A stretch of 13,339 bases of DNA from Cyclobacteriaceae bacterium (GCA_030637245.1 DAOVVI010000005.1:1-13339); one strand, 5' to 3'. Numbered from the stretch's first letter, positions 1-7,569 are shown. Translations and numbers: made by a program. The notes: a model not told the origin generated them from the letters alone.

Positions 1-441
1 CATGGTCCTGAAAATATTCTCAGCCAATTGCATAGTGATCGTACTCCCCCCTCCCCGGAATGAAAAAGTGAGTTTCCCAACCAAAGCACGTAGAAGTCCC
101 TTTGGATCGATCCCGGAATGGTCATAAAATCGAAGATCTTCCGTGCTCAATAGTGCTTCAACAAGATTAGGGGATATATCGTCAAACGTTACTTGATTTC
201 TGTTGGTAAGATAATATTTCCCCAGCTCTACTCCATCAGCAGAAATCAAGATGGATGATAAATCATTCTCCGCCTCCGGATTTTCCATAGATTTGTAGCT
301 AGGCAGCTCTCCAAACAGATTGAACAAATTAATCCGCACTGAAAAGATCCCGATAAGTACAAGGATGATCATGGATATAAAGGCAATCCAAACGCCTTTT
401 ATGATTTTAGAAAACAAATTGTTTGACTTTATATTTGCCAT
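1..441 (-). CDS. Class A penicillin-binding protein (PBP1A-type), 5' part only
   Basis: The first 147 codons of a bifunctional peptidoglycan synthase; the rest lies beyond the left window edge. A short cytoplasmic N-terminus is followed by one membrane anchor at about residues 17-34. The start of the glycosyltransferase family 51 domain follows, which polymerises lipid II into glycan strands outside the inner membrane. Motif I is visible as TEDLRFYDHSGID around residues 100-112, with the likely catalytic glutamate at E101. Motif III is visible as GGGSTITMQLAEN at 130-142. In that motif the position usually held by lysine (QLxKN) is glutamate. The transpeptidase domain is not in the window, so class A rather than a monofunctional transglycosylase is inferred from the N-terminal layout. 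The ATG start overlaps the stop of the upstream PorW gene by one base (TAATG), so the two are probably co-transcribed and translationally coupled. Confidence 0.88.
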   Translation of the reverse strand, partial: MANIKSNNLFSKIIKGVWIAFISMIILVLIGIFSVRINLFNLFGELPSYKSMENPEAENDLSSILISADGVELGKYYLTNRNQVTFDDISPNLVEALLSTEDLRFYDHSGIDPKGLLRALVGKLTFSFRGGGSTITMQLAENIFRTM

Positions 442-3053
442 TACTTTGATTTATATTTTTCTTCAAAAAACTTTAAGTAATCTTCAATTTTCCTCGTTTG
501 ATAAAAGATCTGAAAATTATCTTCTGTAATTACGAAATTCTCAAATGTAATTTTCTCATCCACAGGTAGCTTAATGTCACTCTTATTGAAATCATCATAA
601 AAGTTCATGGCTTGTTCCATGGTTTGAAATTTATTAATGAGCACGATGGAATATCCCTCATTAAAAGAGAGATTTCCTGTTTTTAAGTTTTGACCGGAAA
701 GCTTTTCGTTGATGAAATTCTCAATCAATGCAGGAATAATCTCTGAAAAGCCTTCAAGATTGGGATATACAAGTACGAAAAAATGAGGTTGATCGAAGTA
801 TGTAATATATTTCGCTCCCTTTCTTTGCATTTCTTTAGTTTTAAACTCTCTGCTTGCAGTGAGCAGGCTGTTGGCGTAATCCAAAAACCTGCTATCCGGG
901 TTATTTTCAATGAATTCCTGCAATTCATATTGGTACTTATACTGACCTTCAATTTTCCCATCAATCAAAATGCCCAGAATCTTTAGCTGATCACTAAATT
1001 CGTTGTCAGGATATTGTTGTAGTCCACGGCTCACCAACAGTTTTGCCTGGCTAAAATCTTCTTGTAAATAATAATCGTAAGCAATTTTGTAGAGTCTTTG
1101 TAACCTTTGAGCTGTTTCATTGCTTTCTTCTCTGTAATTTGGATTGACGGCCAATTTTGCATAAATACTTTGCGGATACATTTCTACCAGCTTTTGTTTG
1201 TAGCTTTCGGATTTTGGTAAATCAGAGGGTTTATAGATCAGATATAAAAGATATAGTGTTTCAGGCTCGTGTTCTGATCCGGGAAACCTGGCTAATAATT
1301 TTTCGAAAGTCTGGATTGCATTTTCATTTTCATTGAGCTGAAAATTATATATTCCACCCAACTTAAAATAGGCGTCTTCAATTTTCTTCCATGATTCAGC
1401 TTTAGCTTCATCAGAAAAAGGAATGGTTTCCATAAGGGCGGCAGCTCTATCCTCAGCTTCCGGTTCTTCTTCAATTTCGGTATCGACAACAGTGGTAGTA
1501 TCTTGAGGATTAACCTCATTTTCCTGTGTAAATGTGGAAACAGACTGTTTTTGCGATATCCTCCAGTTATCTTCCAATGGCCTGTTTCCCCATTTACCTA
1601 AAAATTGACTTCTTCCTGTAGAAACAGCCGTAAGATTATAAAAATACCATGAATCCCCTTCCGTAGGACTGTTTTCATCGATCCCGAAAGGATTAGCAAA
1701 TGATCTTCCGGCCATGGCTCCACCCCCGGCCGAGGTTGTCTGCCGGGCCAATTTTCTGGCATCCTTCTTTTTCTGTTTTTCTAACTGTTCTTGTTCAGCC
1801 ACCACTTCATCAAGTAATTGTTGTAGTTCAGCCTTATTCATTTCTGATAAATCCAAAAGGCTATCCTGGTGTTGAATGGTTTGGAGTTGTTGCACAAAAT
1901 CAGTGAGAATTTCAGATCTCTCCTTTATTTCTTCAAAACGTTCTTCGTCTTGTGGAAATACGGCAACTGTGCTGTCATAATATGCCTGGGCAAGTTTATA
2001 GTCTTTATAAAGATCATAATTAAGCTCGCCAAGTTTCAGATAAGCATATCCTTTTTGCCGTGGATTGTTTACACTTTCTGCAACAGACGATTTCAAATAC
2101 TCAACAGCTAAATCCGGGTCATTATGTTTAATTTCAAAATTCGCCATCTCATAGTAGATCCTGTCAACAAAATCCCTGTTTTTGTCATCTTTTAGTAGCT
2201 TATTGAAATATCCTCGTATTTTTTTCAGATCCACTTTTTGATCAAGTTTAGTAACCTGAGCAAGATTGAGTTTGGCATAGAATGAAAGTTCATATTCAGG
2301 ATTACTCTTCAAACATTTTTTGTAGTTATTATAAGCTTCACCCTCAAAGCCAAGATGCTGATAAACCTGGCCGAGAATAAAATAATACCTGGCCTTAGGT
2401 GTTTTTTTTGGTTCTATTTCCACAGCCTGGCTAAGATTTCTCACCATATTGTCATAGTCTTCTCGAATTTGAAACAAATAGGCTTTTGTGAGCAAAAAAT
2501 CAAGCATATTTTCCTTACTCAAATTTTCTTTTCTAAGATAATCAGCTACGGCTACGGCATTATTATGTTCATTGTAATCTATGAAAGATCGCATCAGTGC
2601 TACGAGAGACATGTGCCGAATATCCTTTTCTTCACTATGTTTATTGATGTACTTGAATGTTTCGATGGCATTAACAAAATCACCTCCATAATACCTCGCT
2701 TTACCCACTAAATAATAGCTGGGATAGACCCAGTTGCTGTTTTCATGTCGCTGTATGGAGAGAGAGGCCTTTACAATTGCGTCATCTAATTGTGCTCTTA
2801 CCCCATCGATTGTTGAAGAATCGATGTCATGAAACACCCCCAATATTTTATTGTAGTTGTTTTTGTGATTTGTGTCAACTGCCTTCTCAACTTCCGCTAT
2901 ATCCTCATTGGCAATAAAAAATGCATTATATCTGGCTGCGGTGTTGTGATACGTTTTACTGAAAAAGTTCTTTTTATGCGAAGCACATGCTCCGATAAAT
3001 AACAATGCCACTATTGAGCTGAGGGTAAGTATATTTAAAATAAGCGACTTCAA
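441..3053 (-). CDS. porW: Type IX secretion/gliding lipoprotein PorW/SprE
   Basis: A large TPR-rich lipoprotein of the PorW/SprE family, needed in Bacteroidota for type IX secretion and gliding; it is expected on the periplasmic face of a membrane. The N-terminus is a lipoprotein signal peptide ending in the lipobox IGAC, followed by the family-typical region with SKTYHNTAARYNAFF. Helical repeats follow over roughly the first 400 residues. A charged coiled-coil stretch (EQEQLEKQKKKDARK) comes next, then the diagnostic WYFYN ... WGNRPLEDNWR block, more TPRs, and a SPOR-like alpha/beta C-terminal domain (FFVLVYPN onward). No ATG is available: the frame opens after a stop with TTG at 3072-3074 and has a second TTG at 3051-3053. 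I prefer the second. It gives a compact signal peptide starting MKS, and a promoter -7 box at 3082-3089 would leave almost no leader for the first. The product is 870 residues, or 877 from the upstream TTG. Confidence 0.87.
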   Translation of the reverse strand: MKSLILNILTLSSIVALLFIGACASHKKNFFSKTYHNTAARYNAFFIANEDIAEVEKAVDTNHKNNYNKILGVFHDIDSSTIDGVRAQLDDAIVKASLSIQRHENSNWVYPSYYLVGKARYYGGDFVNAIETFKYINKHSEEKDIRHMSLVALMRSFIDYNEHNNAVAVADYLRKENLSKENMLDFLLTKAYLFQIREDYDNMVRNLSQAVEIEPKKTPKARYYFILGQVYQHLGFEGEAYNNYKKCLKSNPEYELSFYAKLNLAQVTKLDQKVDLKKIRGYFNKLLKDDKNRDFVDRIYYEMANFEIKHNDPDLAVEYLKSSVAESVNNPRQKGYAYLKLGELNYDLYKDYKLAQAYYDSTVAVFPQDEERFEEIKERSEILTDFVQQLQTIQHQDSLLDLSEMNKAELQQLLDEVVAEQEQLEKQKKKDARKLARQTTSAGGGAMAGRSFANPFGIDENSPTEGDSWYFYNLTAVSTGRSQFLGKWGNRPLEDNWRISQKQSVSTFTQENEVNPQDTTTVVDTEIEEEPEAEDRAAALMETIPFSDEAKAESWKKIEDAYFKLGGIYNFQLNENENAIQTFEKLLARFPGSEHEPETLYLLYLIYKPSDLPKSESYKQKLVEMYPQSIYAKLAVNPNYREESNETAQRLQRLYKIAYDYYLQEDFSQAKLLVSRGLQQYPDNEFSDQLKILGILIDGKIEGQYKYQYELQEFIENNPDSRFLDYANSLLTASREFKTKEMQRKGAKYITYFDQPHFFVLVYPNLEGFSEIIPALIENFINEKLSGQNLKTGNLSFNEGYSIVLINKFQTMEQAMNFYDDFNKSDIKLPVDEKITFENFVITEDNFQIFYQTRKIEDYLKFFEEKYKSK

Positions 3054-3081
3054 TATAAAATGCCTAAATAACAATTAAACG

Positions 3082-3089
3082 CAAAATTA
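3082..3089 (-). promoter_or_regulatory. Putative -7 promoter box for porW
   Basis: Read on the minus strand this is TAATTTTG, an exact match to the Bacteroidota -7 consensus TAnnTTTG. Transcription would start near 3076, giving a leader of about 25 bases to the TTG at 3053. I do not see a well-spaced TTG -33 element, so the call rests on one box. Confidence 0.45.
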
Positions 3090-3115
3090 ATGACAATTAA
3101 TACAATAAAAGTATT

Positions 3116-3143
3116 TTGAAATGCTTTTTAATATATACTTTTG
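3116..3143 (+). promoter_or_regulatory. Putative primary sigma promoter of the M23-bactofilin-atp run
   Basis: A -33 TTG (3116-3118, within TTTG) is followed after 17 bases by TACTTTTG (3136-3143), a full match to the Bacteroidota TTG/TAnnTTTG architecture. The predicted start of transcription is near 3150. This lies inside the longest open frame that begins at ATG 3121, so that ATG would not be on the transcript, and the next start, TTG at 3169, becomes the likely one. It is the only convincing promoter I see ahead of the plus-strand genes up to atpG. Confidence 0.58.
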
Positions 3144-3168
3144 TATTTCACAACACGTAATTTTTAAG

Positions 3169-4023
3169 TTGAAGTCTCGAAAAACACTTTCTAACTGGCT
3201 TACAAACAGGTATTTACTCATTTTGCGTAATGAGGAAAATTTTGCGGAAAAAACCACAATCAGCTTCACCTATGCCAAGTTGATTCTAATCACTTTTTTA
3301 CTGCTGCTCATTATAATGATTGGCAGTTTGTATCTCTCTAGCACCCTGATGGCTCAATGGTTTGACCCGAGGCACGAACTGATAATCATGGATAGGCACC
3401 TTGTGAATCTGGTAGAAAAAGTGGACTCGCTTGAAGATCAGATTAGAATTAAAGATCAGTTTATCGTCAATGTTCAAAGAGTGCTGATCGGTGAAGTAAT
3501 CGGAGATGACAGTATATTTATAAATGAAGACAAAAGCTCCGTAAACAAATTAATCGATCCAATTCCTGCAATTGATTCTCAATTCAGAAAAGATTTTGAA
3601 ACGTCTGAATTAACTTTTCTTACGGTCAGCAATCCCATTTCTCAGGAACTGGCGGACCAGTATTTCTATTCACCTATCGAAGGGATGGTAACTACGGAAT
3701 TCAATATAAAGGATGAACATTATGGGATTGATATAGTTTCTAAAAGCAATGAACCTGTAAAATCTGTTGCTGAAGGAACTGTGATCTTTTCCGATTGGAC
3801 ACAAGAATCAGGGAATGTGATTATCATCCAACATCGAGGCAATATCATGTCTGTTTATAAGCATAATTCGGCATTGTTAAAAAAAGTTGGTAATTTTGTG
3901 AGTTCCGGGCAAGTAATTGCCATAATTGGTAACACTGGTGAATTTACGAGTGGTCCGCATCTTCATTTTGAAATGTGGTACAATGGTAATCCTGTAGATC
4001 CGGAAGAATTTATATCGTTTTAA
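3169..4023 (+). CDS. Membrane-anchored M23 (LytM-type) peptidoglycan endopeptidase
   Basis: A zinc metallopeptidase predicted to cleave peptide crosslinks in peptidoglycan from a position on the inner membrane. A short basic N-terminus (MKSRKTLSNWLTNRY) leads to one transmembrane helix at about residues 38-58. A coiled-coil linker follows at about 72-106, then the C-terminal M23 domain at about 165-284. All expected active-site residues are present: H184 and D188 in HYGID, H232 in YKHNS, and H264/H266 in GPHLHFE, so the enzyme should be active. An ATG at 3121 would add 16 residues but lies inside the likely promoter, and the added sequence does not resemble the family N-terminus. I therefore chose TTG at 3169. 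The bactofilin gene starts 13 bases after the stop; M23 peptidase-bactofilin pairs are a known cell-shape module in several phyla. Confidence 0.86.
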   Translation: MKSRKTLSNWLTNRYLLILRNEENFAEKTTISFTYAKLILITFLLLLIIMIGSLYLSSTLMAQWFDPRHELIIMDRHLVNLVEKVDSLEDQIRIKDQFIVNVQRVLIGEVIGDDSIFINEDKSSVNKLIDPIPAIDSQFRKDFETSELTFLTVSNPISQELADQYFYSPIEGMVTTEFNIKDEHYGIDIVSKSNEPVKSVAEGTVIFSDWTQESGNVIIIQHRGNIMSVYKHNSALLKKVGNFVSSGQVIAIIGNTGEFTSGPHLHFEMWYNGNPVDPEEFISF

Positions 4024-4036
4024 TAGTATTAGATCA

Positions 4037-4483
4037 ATGTTTAAAAATAAGCAAGAAAATATGGCAGCCCAAGACCCTAGTAACTCAAGCAACATTATTG
4101 GAAAAGGCACTATTGTAGAAGGAAATATAGAAACCTTCGGCAATATAAGGATAGAGGGTAAGGTAATTGGAAGCGTAAAAAGTAAGTCTAAAATTGCATT
4201 AGGCCAATCTTCATTTGTTGAGGGAAATATAGCTGCCCAAAATGCAGAGATATCGGGTGAGGTAAAAGGCGTTGTAGAAGTTTCCGATCAATTAATCCTT
4301 CGACCTTCGTCAATCATTGACGGGGATATTATTGCTAATAAACTGATTGTTGAATCTGGCTCTACTTTCAATGGCGGTTGTAAAATGGGCGTTGCGCAAA
4401 AAGAAATAAAAATCGGGATTAATGGACTATCAAAACCATTCGAAGAAAAAAAACCAACGACGCCAGAGTCAAAATCAAATTAA
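4037..4483 (+). CDS. Bactofilin (polymer-forming cytoskeletal protein)
   Basis: A 148-residue bactofilin, a cytoskeletal protein that forms filaments without nucleotide and often positions peptidoglycan enzymes. Short variable tails flank a right-handed beta-helix core at about residues 20-120. The core is recognisable from repeating strands such as GTIVEGNIET, IRIEGKVIGSV, SFVEGNIAA, EISGEVKGVV and SIIDGDIIANKL. The family resemblance is strong. It follows the M23 peptidase, which suggests it scaffolds that enzyme, as known for related pairs such as CcmA with Csd proteins in Helicobacter. A second ATG at 4061 would shorten the N-terminus by eight residues; the first is preferred because related bactofilins commonly begin MF followed by basic residues. 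The last 62 bases overlap the next gene in another frame. Confidence 0.9.
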   Translation: MFKNKQENMAAQDPSNSSNIIGKGTIVEGNIETFGNIRIEGKVIGSVKSKSKIALGQSSFVEGNIAAQNAEISGEVKGVVEVSDQLILRPSSIIDGDIIANKLIVESGSTFNGGCKMGVAQKEIKIGINGLSKPFEEKKPTTPESKSN

Positions 4484-4667
4484 TGAATATGTGAAATATT
4501 CAGGGCTGGCATTTCAAATGGCAGCTCTCATTTTGTTAGGGTATTGGTTGGGTAGCAAAATAGATAAATGGCTCGATCTATCAATACCTATTTTCACCAT
4601 TATCTTAATTCTGACATTTTTATCGCTTTCATTTTATTCTTTAATTAAAAGTCTTCCTAAAGATTGA
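4422..4667 (+). CDS. AtpZ/AtpI-family membrane protein of the ATP synthase operon
   Basis: An 81-residue protein with a charged, Asn/Gln/Lys-rich N-terminus and two transmembrane helices at about 27-45 and 54-75. The pattern KYSGLAFQMAALILLGYWLGSKIDKWL is typical of AtpZ/AtpI-type proteins that sit first in ATP synthase operons. Members have been linked to c-ring assembly and to magnesium or calcium transport. The role here is inferred from family and position. The ATG start lies inside the bactofilin gene, giving a 62-base overlap. A GTG at 4491 would remove the overlap and leave 58 residues, but relatives have a polar N-terminal tail, so the longer form is preferred. The stop TGA overlaps the TTG start of the next gene (TTGA), which points to coupling. 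Confidence 0.8.
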   Translation: MDYQNHSKKKNQRRQSQNQINEYVKYSGLAFQMAALILLGYWLGSKIDKWLDLSIPIFTIILILTFLSLSFYSLIKSLPKD

Positions 4668-5071
4668 ATCAGCTTTTTAGTAAAATCCCACATCTTGGTC
4701 TATATAAATTTTCATTTTTTGTATTACTTGGTACATTGATATTCAATATCGTGCTGCCTCAATATCTCTATCACCAAATATGGGTGGTTTTATTGTTCTT
4801 TTTTCTTCTAACCTTAGCCTCATTGCATATCATAGAAAAATTTACAAAGAGAAATTCAGATAATTTTCTTGCTATTTACTTCAGCGTTATGATCGGAAGA
4901 CTCTTTATTTCTATCATTTTTGCAGCGATATTTATCTTGGCAGACCGCACTCATGTCTTTAATTTTTCAATTAATTTTCTAATACTGTATTTGTTATTTC
5001 TTGGGTTTGAAATATATGGTATTATGACTAACTTGCGCCATCATTTTAAGAAGGGTATTGAAGATGAGTAA
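4664..5071 (+). CDS. Unnamed four-helix membrane protein ahead of atpB
   Basis: A 135-residue protein that I do not recognise by family. Four hydrophobic segments are visible at about residues 15-32, 40-57, 70-92 and 100-120, with short polar loops and a basic C-terminus (NLRHHFKKGIEDE). Its start is TTG at 4664, overlapping the AtpZ-like stop as TTGA; no in-frame ATG gives a sensible protein. Its end overlaps the start of atpB by eight bases. Its position between an AtpZ/AtpI protein and atpB matches the slot where many phyla carry an ATP synthase subunit I or AtpI-type assembly protein, so a role in Fo assembly is a reasonable inference but unproven. The many Phe and Leu residues and lack of conserved motifs suggest rapid divergence. 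Confidence 0.75.
   Translation: MNQLFSKIPHLGLYKFSFFVLLGTLIFNIVLPQYLYHQIWVVLLFFFLLTLASLHIIEKFTKRNSDNFLAIYFSVMIGRLFISIIFAAIFILADRTHVFNFSINFLILYLLFLGFEIYGIMTNLRHHFKKGIEDE
5048..5055 (+). promoter_or_regulatory. Shine-Dalgarno-like site that fixes the atpB start
   Basis: AAGAAGGG lies eight bases ahead of ATG 5064. It is only two bases ahead of the alternative TTG at 5058, which is too close. Such purine-rich sites are uncommon in this window, so this one helps choose the start. Confidence 0.45.
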
Positions 5072-6143
5072 ATACATTTGCCAACAGGTTTCTAAAGGCT
5101 TATTTTTCAGCACATTAATTATCTTTTTTTCATTTTTTCTTGTATTGCCGGGATTTGGAGCTTCTGAAGAAGGAGAGAATAAGACAGATTTTATCATGCA
5201 TCATGTCCAGGATGCCCACGAATGGCATTTCGCAACAATAGGGCATACTCATATCTCCATTCCATTGCCTGTAATCCTATATGAAAAAGGTCATGGATTG
5301 CACTTTTTCATGTCTTCAGATTTTGTGGATGAACATCACAATAAAATTGAAAAAGACGGTTTCTATTTTGATGACCGCGGTCATTTGGAAACCAGGGATG
5401 AATCAAGGGTATTCTATGATATTTCCATTACTAAAAATGTTGCCTCTTTATTTATCAGTGTCATACTTCTATTTTGGGTATTCTTATCTGTAGCAAAAAG
5501 ATATAAACAAGATCCATTAAAAGCTCCAAAAGGACTTCAATCCGTATTTGAACCAATCATTTTATTTATAAGAGATGATATTGCCAGACCGAATATCGGT
5601 GAGAAAAAGTATAAAAAATTCATGCCTTATTTATTAAGTGTTTTCTTTTTCATTTGGTTTAACAATCTACTGGGATTGATGCCGGGTGCAGCAAACCTTA
5701 CGGGTAATATTGCGGTTACGATGACTTTGGCATTATTCACTTTTGTGATAACTACTTTTAGTGGTACCAAAGATTATTGGCAACACATTTTCAATACGCC
5801 AGGTGTGCCCTGGTGGTTAAAGATTCCTGTTCCATTAATGCCTTTAGTAGAGTTTATTGGTATGTTAACAAAGCCATTTTCACTGATGGTTCGACTTTTT
5901 GCTAACATCACTGCGGGTCACATCATCATCATGAGTTTAATAGCATTAATATTTATATTTGAAAGTGTATATATGGGACCGATCAGTATATTGTTTGGTC
6001 TGTTTATGAATATGGTTGAATTGCTGGTAGCGTTTATACAAGCATTTGTTTTTACACTGCTCTCAGCGATTTACTTTGGCCTCGCGGTCGAAGAACACGA
6101 GCATGAAGAACACAAGGAAAAGCTGGAGGAAGCTTCAGCCTGA
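5064..6143 (+). CDS. atpB: F1Fo ATP synthase subunit a
   Basis: Subunit a forms the proton half-channels of Fo next to the c-ring in the inner membrane. The 359-residue product is longer than the E. coli protein. It carries an N-terminal signal-like segment (about 12-33) and a histidine-rich region before the conserved membrane core, with HHVQDAHEWHF and GHTH visible; such an extension is usual in Bacteroidota. The core contains the essential arginine R277 in LMVRLFANITAGH, and the C-terminal helices end in LLSAIYFGLAVEEH followed by an acidic and histidine-rich tail. ATG 5064 is preferred over the TTG at 5058 because of the Shine-Dalgarno-like site at 5048-5055. The gene overlaps the preceding stop by eight bases and is followed after 30 bases by atpE. 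Confidence 0.97.
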   Translation: MSKYICQQVSKGLFFSTLIIFFSFFLVLPGFGASEEGENKTDFIMHHVQDAHEWHFATIGHTHISIPLPVILYEKGHGLHFFMSSDFVDEHHNKIEKDGFYFDDRGHLETRDESRVFYDISITKNVASLFISVILLFWVFLSVAKRYKQDPLKAPKGLQSVFEPIILFIRDDIARPNIGEKKYKKFMPYLLSVFFFIWFNNLLGLMPGAANLTGNIAVTMTLALFTFVITTFSGTKDYWQHIFNTPGVPWWLKIPVPLMPLVEFIGMLTKPFSLMVRLFANITAGHIIIMSLIALIFIFESVYMGPISILFGLFMNMVELLVAFIQAFVFTLLSAIYFGLAVEEHEHEEHKEKLEEASA

Positions 6144-6173
6144 TTTTTATTATAATTCTAAATTTTATCATTT

Positions 6174-6422
6174 ATGTTATCAAGTGTATTATTGTTAGCA
6201 GCAGAAGGTTTGGCATTGCTGGGTGCCGGTATCGGAGCAGGTATAGTTGCGTTAGGCGCTGGCTTGGGTATTGGTAAGATTGGTGGTTCTGCGATGGAAT
6301 CTATCGCAAGACAACCGGAAGCCGGTGGAAAAGTTCAAACCGCTATGATCATTTCAGCAGCGCTTATAGAAGGTGTTGCTCTTTTCGGTGTAATTGTTTG
6401 TCTAATTATAGCAACTTCATAA
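6174..6422 (+). CDS. atpE: F1Fo ATP synthase subunit c
   Basis: The 82-residue proteolipid that forms the rotating c-ring. Two helices are visible. The first carries the glycine-packing motif GAGLGIGKIGG (28-38). A polar loop RQPEA (46-50) contacts the gamma/epsilon stalk. The second helix carries the ion-binding carboxylate E66 in ALIEGVALF. Residues expected for sodium binding next to the carboxylate are absent (EG rather than ES), so a proton-driven ring is the likelier reading. The gene is followed by a terminator-like hairpin before atpF. This could let atpE be transcribed more than downstream genes, as suits a subunit needed in many copies. Confidence 0.97.
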   Translation: MLSSVLLLAAEGLALLGAGIGAGIVALGAGLGIGKIGGSAMESIARQPEAGGKVQTAMIISAALIEGVALFGVIVCLIIATS

Positions 6423-6425
6423 TTA

Positions 6426-6478
6426 CCCGGATGATTTTAATCCGGCTTGTTGACATTAGGTCTCAAGCCGGGTTTTTT
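6426..6478 (+). terminator. Terminator-like hairpin between atpE and atpF
   Basis: A perfect 8-bp stem pairs CCGGCTTG (6442-6449) with CAAGCCGG (6464-6471), followed by G and six T residues (6473-6478). This is a textbook intrinsic terminator shape. Inside the loop GAC (6452-6454) can pair with GTC (6460-6462). A second stem, CCGGAT (6427-6432) with ATCCGG (6440-6445), shares bases with the first, so the two cannot form together. No promoter is visible between here and atpF, so downstream genes probably depend on readthrough. Confidence 0.7.
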
Positions 6479-6499
6479 ACGAATTAAATAAATAATATT

Positions 6500-6994
6500 A
6501 TGGATCTTATAACTCCTGCTTTTGGATTAATATTCTGGCAAACGCTTATTTTTCTTGTCGTACTTTTCATACTTGGGAAATTTGCCTGGAAGCCTATACT
6601 CGGAGCGCTAAAAACCAGGGAAGACTCAATTGACGAAGCATTAAAAGCTGCTGAAAAAGCCAGAGAAGAAATGGCAAACCTCAAAGCTGATAATGAGAAG
6701 CTGTTAGTCGAGGCAAAACAGGAAAGGGATAAAATGTTCAAAGATGCGGCTAAAATAGCAGATGAGATGAAGGATCAGGCGAAGGATGACGCTAAAGTGA
6801 TTGGGGATAAAATGATTGATGAAGCCTTGGCGTCAATAGAAAATGAAAAAAATGAAGCCATCCGGCAGATTAAAGACCAGGTGGCTGAATTATCTATTCA
6901 GATCAGTGAAAAACTTTTAAAGAAAAATCTTTCTGACGATAAATCTCAACAAGAGCTGATCAAAAATTATATGAAAGATATAAAGCTTAACTAG
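6500..6994 (+). CDS. atpF: F1Fo ATP synthase subunit b
   Basis: Subunit b is the peripheral stalk that holds F1 stationary relative to subunit a. The 164-residue product has one N-terminal membrane helix at about 8-28, beginning LITPAFGLIFWQTLIF. A short basic turn (KFAWKPILGAL) leads to a long charged helix rich in Ala, Lys and Glu that should form the dimeric coiled coil, with the C-terminal part expected to bind delta. Length and layout match the family. It is the first gene after the terminator-like hairpin. The TAG stop is followed directly by the ATG of atpH with no spacer. Confidence 0.96.
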   Translation: MDLITPAFGLIFWQTLIFLVVLFILGKFAWKPILGALKTREDSIDEALKAAEKAREEMANLKADNEKLLVEAKQERDKMFKDAAKIADEMKDQAKDDAKVIGDKMIDEALASIENEKNEAIRQIKDQVAELSIQISEKLLKKNLSDDKSQQELIKNYMKDIKLN

Positions 6995-7537
6995 ATGTCT
7001 GAATTTAGAGTAGCTTCAAGGTATGCCCGATCAATTTTTGATTTGGCTATTGAGATGAAAAATGTAGATCGGGTTTATAAAGATATGCTCATTGTAGAGC
7101 AGGTTTTGCAGGAAAATGGAAAGTTAGTTACACTGCTGAAGAATCCTATTATCAGGTATGACTATAAGTTAAGGGTACTAAATAAAGTATTTGAAAAGCA
7201 CCTGAATGAACTAACACTGAGATTTTTTAACTTAATCTGCAGAAAAAACAGGGCTCAAATTTTACCTGAAAGCAGTAAGGCATTTGTGGACCTTTATCAC
7301 GAATATAAAGGAATTGTGCGGGCCAACGTTTCTACCGCAGTAACAATTTCAGCGCAGATCAGGATAGATTTTGAAAATATTATTTCCCGGGCTACCGGTA
7401 AAAAAGTAGAATTGGAAACAAAGGTTGATGAGTCACTTTTGGGAGGTTATGTACTCAGGATTGGAGATAATCAGGTTGATGATTCATTGAAAAGTAAATT
7501 GAATAATCTACGGCGGGAATTGAAAAGCCGTCCTTAA
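6995..7537 (+). CDS. atpH: F1Fo ATP synthase subunit delta
   Basis: Subunit delta caps the alpha/beta hexamer and joins it to the b stalk. The 180-residue product has the usual helical N-terminal domain, starting RVASRYARSIFDLA, and the conserved C-terminal signature GGYVLRIGDNQVDDSLKSKL near residues 150-169. Its start codon abuts the atpF stop codon, which implies coupled translation, and atpA follows after 32 bases without a promoter that I can see. Length is normal for the family. Confidence 0.96.
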   Translation: MSEFRVASRYARSIFDLAIEMKNVDRVYKDMLIVEQVLQENGKLVTLLKNPIIRYDYKLRVLNKVFEKHLNELTLRFFNLICRKNRAQILPESSKAFVDLYHEYKGIVRANVSTAVTISAQIRIDFENIISRATGKKVELETKVDESLLGGYVLRIGDNQVDDSLKSKLNNLRRELKSRP

Positions 7538-7569
7538 TATAACATAAAAGAAAAGCATTAATATAAATT

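Noticed and set aside
2355..2711. A 118-codon plus-strand frame inside porW
   Set aside because: It is antisense to a well-supported gene with no recognisable family or start signal.
3121..3168. N-terminal extension of the M23 peptidase from ATG 3121
   Set aside because: It lies within the predicted promoter and the added residues do not look like the family N-terminus.
6446..6456. CTTGTTGACA shared between the atpE-atpF hairpin and the right arm of the palindromic element
   Set aside because: Only about ten bases match and the rest of the arm does not, so it is most likely chance.
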